A stretch of DNA of 11,750 bases from contig NZ_GG700753.1 of NCBI RefSeq assembly GCF_000160855.1, positions 246,291 through 258,040 on the forward strand, in the 5' to 3' direction. Source of the DNA: Lactobacillus helveticus DSM 20075 = CGMCC 1.1877 (lineage in GTDB: Bacteria; Bacillota; Bacilli; Lactobacillales; Lactobacillaceae). This document shows positions 5,644 to 11,750 of the stretch, piece after piece; positions within the stretch are counted from its first letter, which is position 1; the number at the start of each line of letters is the position of its first letter. A program made the translations under genes and the position numbers. Under the pieces are notes generated by a model, which had not been told where the DNA came from, did no database searches, and was given only the letters and a program-made list of their open reading frames with translations.

Positions 5644-6930
5644 ATGCTCAAATCAGTTATTGAAAATGTACACGCACTCGAAATTTTTGACTCTCGTGGT
5701 AACCCAACTGTTGAAGTTCACGTTACTCTTTCAAACGGTGTCGTAGGTAAGGCTGAAGTTCCATCAGGTGCTTCAACTGGTGAAAACGAAGCTGTTGAAT
5801 TACGTGACGGTGGCTCACGTCTTGGCGGCAAGGGTGTTTCAAAGGCTGTTAACAATGTTAACACTGAAATCAACGATGCTTTAAAGGGTATGGATCCATA
5901 TGACCAAGCTAAGATCGACCAAACTATGATCGACTTAGACGGTACTCCAAACAAGGGTCGTCTTGGTGCTAACGCTATCTTAGGTGTATCAATGGCTACT
6001 GCTGTTGCTGCAGCTAACAACAACCACCAACCTCTTTACCGTTACCTTGGCGGTATTGATCTTGAAATGCCACAAACTTTCCACAACGTTATCAACGGTG
6101 GTGAACACGCTGACAACGGTATCGACATTCAAGAATTCATGATTACTCCAATTGCTAAGACTTCATTCCGTGATGGTTTCGAAAAGATCGTTAACGTATA
6201 CCACACTTTGAAGAAGGTTCTTGAAGACATGGGTTACGAAACTGGTTTAGGTGACGAAGGTGGTTTCGCTCCTAACATGAAGAACTCAGAAGAAGCTTTG
6301 AAGGCTCTTCACGAATCAATCATCAAGGCTGGTTACAAGCCAGGTGAAGATATCGGTATCGCATGTGACTGTGCTGCTTCATACTTCTACAACAAGGAAG
6401 ACGGTAAGTACCACCTTGAAGGCAAGGTTCTTAACGATGAAGAATTGGCAGACTACTACGACAAGCTTCTTGACGAATTCCCAGAATTAATGTCAATGGA
6501 AGACCCATACGATGAAAACGATGTTGACGGTATGGTTAAGTTCACTAAGAGCCACAAAGACCGTATTCAAATCGTTCTTGACGACTTCATTTGTACTAAC
6601 CCAGCACTTTTGAAGAAGGCTATCAAGGAAGGTGCCGGTAACGCTTCATTAATCAAGTTGAACCAAATCGGTACTGTTACTGAAACTCTTGAAACTATCC
6701 GTATGTCACGTAAGAACGGCTACAACACTATGATTTCTCACCGTTCAGGTGAAACTGGTGACACCTTCATCGCTGACTTGGCTGTTGCTATCAACGGTGG
6801 TCAACTTAAGACTGGTGCTCCAGCTCGTTCAGAACGTGTTGAAAAGTACAACCGCTTACTTGAAATTGAAGAAGAACTTGGCAAGGGCGAACGTCTTGCA
6901 TTCTTCCCAGATGACATTGACCACGATTAA
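5644..6930 (+). CDS. eno: Enolase (phosphopyruvate hydratase)
   Basis: Converts 2-phosphoglycerate to phosphoenolpyruvate in glycolysis, so it also feeds PEP to the PTS encoded downstream. The 428 residues have the usual length. Catalytic Glu205 (GLGDEGGFAPN) and Lys338 (IKLNQIG), Mg ligands Asp242, Glu286 and Asp313, His366 (SHRSGET) and substrate-binding Lys389 (QLKTGAPARSE) are all present, as is the flexible loop SGASTGENEA (41-50). Some usually fixed sequence differs: the common GDDLFVTN appears as LDDFICTN (312-319), and the ED at 286-287 is followed by PYDEND. These fit a lactobacillar enolase branch or paralogue rather than decay. Codon use is strongly biased (GGT, GCT, CAA, AAG), consistent with high expression. 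GAGGAGG precedes the ATG at 7-8 bases. Monocistronic. Confidence 0.97.
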   Translation: MLKSVIENVHALEIFDSRGNPTVEVHVTLSNGVVGKAEVPSGASTGENEAVELRDGGSRLGGKGVSKAVNNVNTEINDALKGMDPYDQAKIDQTMIDLDGTPNKGRLGANAILGVSMATAVAAANNNHQPLYRYLGGIDLEMPQTFHNVINGGEHADNGIDIQEFMITPIAKTSFRDGFEKIVNVYHTLKKVLEDMGYETGLGDEGGFAPNMKNSEEALKALHESIIKAGYKPGEDIGIACDCAASYFYNKEDGKYHLEGKVLNDEELADYYDKLLDEFPELMSMEDPYDENDVDGMVKFTKSHKDRIQIVLDDFICTNPALLKKAIKEGAGNASLIKLNQIGTVTETLETIRMSRKNGYNTMISHRSGETGDTFIADLAVAINGGQLKTGAPARSERVEKYNRLLEIEEELGKGERLAFFPDDIDHD

Positions 6931-6957
6931 TTTCGAATAACTGAGTACAATTTCAAC

Positions 6958-6992
6958 AAAAAGCATGTAGATTAATTTCTACATGCTTTTTT
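6958..6992. terminator. Strong terminator after eno, usable from both sides
   Basis: A perfect 14-bp stem, AAAAAGCATGTAGA / TCTACATGCTTTTT, with a 6-base TTAATT loop, T6 on the plus strand and A5 for the minus-strand lipoprotein transcript. Confidence 0.93.
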
Positions 6993-7005
6993 GTTATATT
7001 TTTAA

Positions 7006-7648
7006 TTATTTTTCAGTATATATTTTGCTAAAATCTTTATTCAGCTTTTTGCCTTTTACTACTTTGACCATTACTGGATTAGTATTTTTAGATTGATCTA
7101 ACAAAATAACTGGTTTATCCTTCATCAAGCAGAATAAATAAGTATTGTGCCATGACTTAAAATTCTCATTAGCAATGGCTACAACGTTATATTGATAATC
7201 ATTCTTCCCTAATAGACTGTAGCCTATCTTGATAATCTTTTTATTAAGCAAAAATCTATTTTTCTTAAGGACGTCAGGATAAGTTGGACCATTTTTAGTC
7301 TTTAAAGTGCGTTTACCATCATAAAAACGATAACTTTGCCCTATCGCCTTGCCCCATTGATTAACAGCTTTTTGCAGCTTTTGCGTCTTTTTAATGTCCC
7401 ACTTACTTACTATTTTCTTTTTAGGAATTTTGACCTTTTTCTTAGTGGCTTTCTTTTTAACTACTTTCTTCTTTTTTGGCGCAGTTTTCTTACTCGAAGA
7501 CTGTGCCTTTTTTATTTTGGCTTTAGTACTTTTCTCCTTCTTTACATTTCCAATTGTCACTGCATCTTTTCCAAAATGTATCTGACTACAGCCTGTTAAC
7601 GTAGTCATTAAAAAGCATAGATATTCCTACTAAAATTTTCTTATTCGT
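7006..7648 (-). pseudogene. Lys-rich lipoprotein with DUF4767-like domain; start and signal peptide damaged
   Basis: The long frame (ATG 7608, 200 codons) opens MTTLTGCSQ: a lipobox LTGC with no signal peptide before it. Upstream, another frame encodes NKKILVGISML, an ideal lipoprotein n- and h-region. Removing one T from the T5 run (A5 at 7610-7614 on the plus strand) joins it to LMTTLTGC. The codon where this frame should start is ACG (7648-7646), placed 5-6 bases after GAGGAA, so ATG to ACG is likely. Residues ~22-66 are a Lys/Ser-rich, wall-spanning-type linker (KKKVVKKKATKKKVKI). From WDIKKTQKLQKAVNQWGKAIGQ on, the sequence resembles DUF4767 domains of Lactobacillus surface lipoproteins: TYPDVL, YNVVAIAN, KPVILLDQS. 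Molecular function unknown. Any product from ATG 7608 would stay cytoplasmic and unlipidated. Confidence 0.75.
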
Positions 7649-7680
7649 AGTTTCCTCATCTTTATCATGTAATCATGAAT

Positions 7681-7686
7681 ATTATA
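7681..7686 (-). promoter_or_regulatory. Possible -10 box of the lipoprotein gene
   Basis: A minus-strand TATAAT lies ~32 bases before the inferred ACG start. No good -35 is seen at 16-18 bases. Confidence 0.35.
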
Positions 7687-7719
7687 TGCTAAAAAGCGTA
7701 TGAATATCTAATTTAATAT

Positions 7720-7749
7720 AAAAATAAGGAGAGACTTATGTCCCTCCCT
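7720..7749 (-). terminator. Intrinsic terminator after nitroreductase
   Basis: On the minus strand AGGGAGGGAC pairs with GTCTCTCCTT (10 bp with two G-U), ATAA loop, followed by ATTTTT. Confidence 0.8.
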
Positions 7750-7759
7750 AATTACATTA

Positions 7760-8248
7760 TTAATAGATAGTTACATGATATCTTTTAGAGCGATCTTCTT
7801 TTTCAGGTTCAACTGCGCTTTTACCGACAGCTACGATTACCGTTGTTTGAAATTCATGATCAATCCCCAACTCTTGTTGCAAATCGCTGAAATCATTAAG
7901 TCTTGCAGCACCGCCCATAATGTAAATTGAACCTAAACTTAAATCCGTTGCCTCGAGCATAATATTTTCCGCAGCAACTGATGCATCCCGTTCACCAAAT
8001 TCGCTATCTTTTTTAGTATTTATTAAAAACAAAACTGGTGCATTATAACAAGAATTATCAGTTACCTTTTCAATTTTATTACGCAAGCCTTCATCTTTAA
8101 CCACGACCAGATTCATCACATCTGCTTGATGCATGCCACAAGGTGCAGTTTGGAATGCAGCAATCATTTCTTGAATCTTGTCATCAGAAATTGCTTCCTT
8201 AGAATATTTACGGACTGCTCTTCTATTTTCAAAAATTGGATTTACCAT
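7760..8248 (-). CDS. Small nitroreductase-family flavoprotein
   Basis: A predicted FMN-dependent NAD(P)H oxidoreductase of unknown natural substrate. The N-terminus MVNPIFENRRAVRKYSKEAIS carries the Arg pair (9-10) that contacts the FMN phosphate; AAFQTAPCGMHQADVMNLVVV (30-50) matches the helix-loop-strand flavin site; RDASVAAENIMLEATDLSLGSIYI (~87-110) is the dimer-interface helix with the family's A-A-ENIML-A pattern; and a C-terminal KRYHVTIY tail ends it. At 162 residues it is a short member (usually 170-220), but no break is visible. TAGGAGG lies 8 bases before the ATG, which supports this start. It diverges from the ROK kinase gene and shares its promoter region. Confidence 0.85.
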   Translation of the reverse strand: MVNPIFENRRAVRKYSKEAISDDKIQEMIAAFQTAPCGMHQADVMNLVVVKDEGLRNKIEKVTDNSCYNAPVLFLINTKKDSEFGERDASVAAENIMLEATDLSLGSIYIMGGAARLNDFSDLQQELGIDHEFQTTVIVAVGKSAVEPEKEDRSKRYHVTIY

Positions 8249-8280
8249 ACAAAAGCCTCCTATATGCTTCTTACATTTTC

Positions 8281-8308
8281 ATTTTATCATTAGATTGATT
8301 ATTGACAA
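8281..8308 (-). promoter_or_regulatory. Nitroreductase promoter
   Basis: On the minus strand TTGTCA (8308-8303), a 16-base spacer and TAAAAT (8286-8281). Its -35 overlaps the -35 of the divergent ROK promoter. Confidence 0.65.
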
Positions 8309-8317
8309 CGCTTTTAA
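8302..8317 (+). promoter_or_regulatory. cre-like site over the divergent -35 boxes
   Basis: TTGACAACGCTTTTAA fits the CcpA-type consensus WTGAAARCGYTTWWNN with one mismatch. It covers the -35 elements of both divergent promoters, so bound CcpA would be expected to repress. Confidence 0.5.
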
Positions 8318-8330
8318 GAATAATTATGAT
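8302..8330 (+). promoter_or_regulatory. ROK kinase promoter
   Basis: A perfect TTGACA (8302-8307), exactly 17 bases, TATGAT (8325-8330); predicted start near 8337. Confidence 0.8.
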
Positions 8331-8336
8331 TGATTT

Positions 8337-8353
8337 AAAAGTATATATTTTTA
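8337..8353 (+). repeat. Shared 17-bp operator-like motif, copy 1
   Basis: AAAAGTATATATTTTTA at the predicted ROK transcript start is 16/17 identical to 9304-9320 upstream of the GH1 gene. The motif is dyad-like. Its position at +1 suits a repressor; the role is inferred. Confidence 0.5.
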
Positions 8354-8371
8354 CTAAGGAGATTTTTGATT

Positions 8372-9233
8372 ATGAATTTAGCCGCAATTGATATAGGTGG
8401 TACAACAATTAAAATAGCAACTTGGAAAGATGGCAAATTACAAAATAAGCATGCCATAGATACACCCCCAAGATTTAGAAACTTTTTATACTGTATTAAC
8501 TGATGAAGTAAATAAGATAAAAGAAGATACCAAAATTGAAGGTGTTGCAATTTCTTCACCCGATGCTGTAAATCAAAAAACTGGGATCATCGGTGGTACT
8601 AGCGCCCTCCCATACATCCATAACTTTAAAATCGTTGATGAATTAGAGAAGCGCTTTGGATTATCTGTTTCTATTGAAAATGATACCAACTCTGCTGCTT
8701 TAGGCGAATTAGCAGAAGGTGCAGGTAAAGGTAGCGACAGCATGGCCTTCTTCGTCATCGGTACGGGTATTGGTGGTGCCATCATTATTAATCAAAAAGT
8801 TTGGCACGGTGCTCATCTCTTCGGCGGTGAATTTGGCTACATGGATATGGACACAAAGTCACTTAGTGAACTTGCATCCCCAGTCGCAATGGCTAACCGC
8901 TACAATGAAAGAACTGGTAAAAAACTTGATGGTAAATCCGTCTTTGCTTTAGCAGATGAAGATGATCCAGTGGCTAGCGATGAACGCCAAACTTTAATCC
9001 ATTCCTTAGCCTTGGCAATCTACAACGTTCAACAAAGTTTTGATCCTGAAAAAATTGTAATTGGCGGTGGAATTTCCAACAATCCGAAATTAATTCCATT
9101 GTTAAATCAAGAAATTGATCATATTCGCAATCAAGTTAATCCATCCAGCATTAAACCTGAAATCGTTCTTTGCAGCTTAAAGAGTGATGCTAACTTACGT
9201 GGTGCGGTTGCTGATTTTGAACAAACCCGCTAA
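8372..9233 (+). pseudogene. ROK-family sugar kinase, frameshifted at a C5 run
   Basis: ROK kinases phosphorylate sugars with ATP; the neighbourhood suggests glucose or a beta-glucoside. The start ATG follows AAGGAG and opens MNLAAIDIGGTTIKIATW, with the phosphate-binding DIGGT. At 8465-8469 a run of five Cs shifts the frame, and translation ends at a TGA near 8505. Dropping one C gives DTPQDLETFYTVLTDEV and then an uninterrupted frame to 9233, for ~286 residues, the normal size. That frame carries ENDTNSAALGE with the catalytic Asp, VIGTGIGGAI, AHLFGGEFGYM and IVIGGGISNNP. The GH…CxCGxxGC zinc motif of classic glucokinases is absent (GY replaces GH), as in BglK-like members. A single-base homopolymer change could be a real mutation, a switchable tract or a sequencing error. 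It has its own terminator and is not co-transcribed with GH1. Confidence 0.85.
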
Positions 9234-9265
9234 AACTAAACAATAATCGTTATTTAACCCCTACT

Positions 9266-9295
9266 AAAAGCCCGATATAATGGGCTTTTTATTTT
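9266..9295 (+). terminator. Terminator after ROK gene
   Basis: AAAAGCCC pairs with GGGCTTTT across an 8-base loop and is followed by TATTTT. It separates the ROK transcript from the GH1-EIIC operon. Confidence 0.88.
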
Positions 9296-9303
9296 GCATT
9301 TTA

Positions 9304-9320
9304 AAAAGTATATCTTTTTA
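9304..9320 (+). repeat. Shared 17-bp operator-like motif, copy 2
   Basis: AAAAGTATATCTTTTTA is the partner of the motif at 8337-8353 (one difference). It overlaps the larger palindrome at 9310-9333. Confidence 0.5.
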
Positions 9321-9333
9321 TATAAAAAGATAT
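9310..9333. promoter_or_regulatory. Perfect 24-bp palindrome upstream of GH1-EIIC operon
   Basis: ATATCTTTTT, central ATAT, AAAAAGATAT: every base pairs. It overlaps a second dyad, AAAAAG-TATAT-CTTTTT (9303-9319). It lies immediately upstream of the -35 position of the likely promoter, so it may be an operator for the beta-glucoside regulator. The AT-rich context raises the chance level. Confidence 0.55.
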
Positions 9334-9354
9334 TTATTTTTGCATACATTACGC

Positions 9355-9390
9355 TATACTTATCTGTTTAAAGAGTTGAAAGTACTTACA
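9355..9390 (+). promoter_or_regulatory. GH1-EIIC operon promoter region with degenerate cre-like site
   Basis: TATACT (9355-9360) is a good -10, but only a poor -35 (TTTATT-like) sits 16-17 bases before it. In the early leader, TTGAAAGTACTTACA (9376-9390) matches the cre pattern except for the central CG, which is TA here. As that CG is strongly conserved, CcpA binding is uncertain. Confidence 0.4.
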
Positions 9391-9409
9391 GAGGGAAGAG
9401 AGGATCTAG

Positions 9410-10786
9410 ATGACTGAAAAGCGCAAATTGCCATCCACATTCCTTTGGGGCAACTCAGTTTCAAGTATGCAAACTGAAGGTGCATGGAATGAAGACGGCA
9501 AGGGTCTTTCAGTCTATGATGTCCGACCTGCTACTGACAATACTAGTGACTGGCATGTAGCAATTGATGAATATCATAGATATGATGAAGACCTCGACTT
9601 ACTGAAGAACATGAACATGTACCGTATTCAAATTTCATGGTCTCGTGTCTGTACAGACGGTGACGGCGACTTCAATCAAAAAGGTATTGACTTCTATGAT
9701 CGATTAGTTAATGCAATGCTTAAACGTGGCATTCAACCAATGATCTGTCTTTACCACTTTGATATGCCACTCAACTTAGCCCAAAAGTACAATGGCTTTA
9801 TGTCACAGAATGTAGTTGACGCCTTTGTCCGTTTTGGTAAAAAAATGATCGATCATTTTAGTGATCGAGTGAAATATTGGATTGTTTTCAATGAACATAA
9901 TCTATATTTCCAAGATGAAGTTTTTAATATTTCAGGTTGCGAATCTGGAGATAAGAGTTTGGACGATATGTACACTATCTTCCATCATACGATGATGTGT
10001 CATATCCGATTAGCAAATTACATCCATGAAAATTACTCAGATGTAAAAATCGGTGGAATGCTTGCTTACCAACAAATTTATCCAGCAACGAGTAAACCCG
10101 AAGATGTTTGGGCAGCAAATCAAGTACAAGAGTTTTTAAACTTTAATATTTACGATGCTGACACTGGACGTGGTTATTCACTAGAAGTAATGCAATATGC
10201 TAAAAATCATGGCATTGAAATGGACATTACATATGAAGATAAAGAAATAATGAAGAAAGCGAAAGCTGACTTCTTAGCATTTTCCTACTATTCATCCTGG
10301 GTTTTATCCAGCAATAAAATTCCTGAAGGTGAAGCTCCTAACCGTTACCTTAACAAAGGCGGAGTTGAATCCAAATATGTTAAGACAAACGATTGGGGCT
10401 GGGCAATTGATCCACTAGGATTTAGGAATGCAATTACTACAATGTACAACTACTACCGCATCCCTATTTTCCCTATTGAAAATGGTATTGGCCTCAAGGA
10501 AACTTGGGACGGCGAGCATATGATCGAAGATGATGAGCGTATTGCTTATCACCGAGATCATATCAAAGCTATGAAAGACGCTATTTTTGATGACGGTGCC
10601 GAAGTACTTGGTTATCTCGGCTGGGGTTTAATTGATATTCCAAGTTCCCATGCTGATATGGAAAAGCGCTACGGTGCTGTATATGTCAACAGATCAAATC
10701 ATGATTTAAAAGATTTAAAACGTGTACCTAAGAAATCATTCTACTGGTTCCAAAAGGTACTTAAAGATAATGGAGATGAATTATAA
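9410..10786 (+). CDS. 6-phospho-beta-glucosidase, glycoside hydrolase family 1
   Basis: Hydrolyses PTS-imported 6-phospho-beta-glucosides (cellobiose-6P, salicin-6P or arbutin-6P type) in the cytoplasm. The 458-residue single TIM-barrel domain is of normal length. FLWGNSVSSMQTEGAW (11-26) is the family's N-terminal signature. The acid/base Glu162 sits in FNEHN (usually FNEP) and the nucleophile Glu357 in PIENGIG. Ser413, Lys419 and Tyr421 in SHADMEKRYG match the S-x5-K-x-Y phosphate-recognition set of 6-phospho enzymes; a Trp in GWGLIDI (402-408) is the aglycone/glucose-site position. GAGAGGA lies 5 bases before the ATG. The stop overlaps the EIIC start (TAATG), so the two are translationally coupled. 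Intact. Exact substrate not determinable. Confidence 0.93.
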   Translation: MTEKRKLPSTFLWGNSVSSMQTEGAWNEDGKGLSVYDVRPATDNTSDWHVAIDEYHRYDEDLDLLKNMNMYRIQISWSRVCTDGDGDFNQKGIDFYDRLVNAMLKRGIQPMICLYHFDMPLNLAQKYNGFMSQNVVDAFVRFGKKMIDHFSDRVKYWIVFNEHNLYFQDEVFNISGCESGDKSLDDMYTIFHHTMMCHIRLANYIHENYSDVKIGGMLAYQQIYPATSKPEDVWAANQVQEFLNFNIYDADTGRGYSLEVMQYAKNHGIEMDITYEDKEIMKKAKADFLAFSYYSSWVLSSNKIPEGEAPNRYLNKGGVESKYVKTNDWGWAIDPLGFRNAITTMYNYYRIPIFPIENGIGLKETWDGEHMIEDDERIAYHRDHIKAMKDAIFDDGAEVLGYLGWGLIDIPSSHADMEKRYGAVYVNRSNHDLKDLKRVPKKSFYWFQKVLKDNGDEL

Positions 10787-11750
10787 TGGCTGATAAAAAA
10801 CAATCTGGCTTTGGCGTGTGGGTTAACCAACACATTATGCCGCCAATTATGAAATTCGTTAACACGAAGGCTATTACCGCTTTGCAAAATGGTATGGTTT
10901 GCTCATTACCATTCATTATTATCGGGTCTATCTTCCTGATTTTAGGTAACATCCCTATTCCAGCTGTTGCTAATGCAATTAACAATTCTGGTTGGGGTGC
11001 AGTTTTCGCTCAAGCAAATAACACCACTTTCCAGATGATGGGTTTGTGGGCAGCTATCGGTATTGCCTACGTTTATGTTAAGAATGAAAATTATGAACCT
11101 TTAGCACCTGGTCTTACCTCTGCTGCATTCTTAATGTTACAAAACTTATCAATTGACAACCCATTAAAGGCTGCTTTGACTGCTGGTATCAACAATGGTG
11201 CTATGAGTGGTAAAGTTGTCACTGAAAACATCGACAAGTTGCCACATGCCTTACAAGCATTCCTTGAATCACCTGTTACTGGTGTTATTAACACTAAGTG
11301 GATGGGCGGTGACGGTATGATCGCCGCAATTATCGTTGGTTTACTTGTCGGTTGGATTTACACGATGATCATGAAGGCTGGTTGGACTATTAAGATGCCA
11401 GCTCAAGTTCCACCAGCAGTATCTAACCAATTTACTGCTATGATTCCTTCAGGTGTTATCCTTACTGGTTCAATGTTAATCTACGGTGGTTTCAACGCAT
11501 TTGCACACACTGACTTCCTTAACTGGATTTACAACACTTTACAAATTCCTCTTCAAGGTATTTCAGACTCATTCGGTGGTGCGATTGCCATTGGTTTCCT
11601 TATTCCATTCTTCTGGTTCTTCGGTATCCACGGTGGTTTAATCATGGGTTCACTTGTTGCTCCAATGCTTCAAGCTAACACTGCTGATAACGCTGATTAT
11701 TTGCTGAAGGCAAACTTTCATTAGCACAAGGTGCTCACATCGTTACTAAT
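10786..11750 (+). pseudogene. PTS EIIC, lactose/cellobiose family; frameshift near window end, incomplete
   Basis: The membrane channel subunit that imports and phosphorylates a beta-glucoside using EIIA/EIIB partners not present here. The visible 312 codons include hydrophobic spans near 36-55, 84-99, 174-197, 219-240 and 268-300, the VPPAVSNQF substrate-domain motif (~208-216) and WFFGIHGGLIMG (~282-293), typical of CelB-type EIIC. Family members are ~430-450 residues, but this frame stops at 11724. In the next frame the sequence continues EGKLSLAQGAHIVTN to the window end, which is how such proteins go on; one missing T in the T3 run at 11700-11702 would restore it. GGAG lies 10 bases before the ATG, which overlaps the GH1 stop. 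Either a recent mutation or a read error; the 3' part lies outside. Confidence 0.8.

Noticed and set aside
5718..6023. Minus-strand frame of 101 codons inside eno
   Set aside because: Shadow of the strongly biased eno codons; no family likeness or start signals.
7394..7599. Hydrophobic small plus-strand proteins (two overlapping frames)
   Set aside because: They are the complement of the Lys-rich linker of the lipoprotein; poly-Lys codons read backwards give Phe/Leu, so the apparent membrane helices are artefacts.
9310..9333. BglG-type antiterminator (RAT) element or Rho-independent terminator
   Set aside because: The palindrome contains only two G-C pairs and lies upstream of the probable -10 box, so it is likely not in the transcript; no overlapping terminator follows it.
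1..11750. CRISPR array, prophage, insertion sequence or novel defence system
   Set aside because: No regularly spaced repeats, no transposase, integrase or phage genes, and no nuclease/helicase/sensor gene cluster are visible; the genes are metabolic or surface functions.

Overview
The window looks like a chromosomal segment of a low-GC lactic acid bacterium of the Lactobacillus acidophilus/helveticus/crispatus group. Four things point there: the proteins (a Lactobacillus-type thymidylate synthase with its long insert, a DUF4767-type lipoprotein, a bile salt hydrolase homologue), AT-rich intergenic DNA, AGGAGG-type ribosome sites, and strong codon bias in enolase. The high density of broken accessory genes beside intact housekeeping genes is typical of a nutrient-adapted (for example dairy) lineage such as L. 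helveticus. The species call is inference.

Layout. Positions 1-2081 (minus strand) hold thyA and dfrA, which form a folate/dTMP pair, followed downstream by a solitary XRE-type antitoxin-like gene killed by one TGA codon. That gene and its own promoter/operator lie between two copies of the dfrA 3' end, so they look like a small insertion. Positions 2184-2884 (minus) hold an intact tRNA-Ser(CGA) whose 3' end abuts the C-terminal ~190 codons of an amino-acid permease that has lost its N-terminal half. Positions 3039-3937 (plus) hold a bile salt hydrolase-family gene with an internal deletion and frameshift. Positions 4034-4609 (plus) hold an intact PAP2 phosphatase, convergent with a DegV-family gene (4657-5421, minus) that appears internally shortened. 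Positions 5514-6992 hold enolase with a clear promoter, an upstream cre-like site, a structured leader and a strong terminator. Positions 7006-7648 (minus) hold a Lys-rich DUF4767-like lipoprotein gene whose signal peptide is out of frame and whose start codon looks mutated.

Positions 7760-11750 hold a small nitroreductase divergent from a ROK-family sugar kinase (frameshifted at a C5 run), then a terminator, then a 6-phospho-beta-glucosidase (GH1) overlapping a cellobiose-type PTS EIIC gene that is frameshifted near the window end. Together the last three would import a beta-glucoside, phosphorylate it and hydrolyse it. A near-identical 17-bp motif upstream of both the ROK gene and the GH1-EIIC operon suggests a shared regulator, and cre-like sites suggest CcpA control.

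Overall, seven of twelve protein genes carry visible or probable lesions, while thyA, dfrA, eno and the tRNA are intact. I found no CRISPR array, intact mobile element or recognisable defence system. The points most worth following are the direct-repeat-bounded insertion after dfrA, the tRNA/permease junction, the candidate shared sugar operator and the pattern of gene decay.
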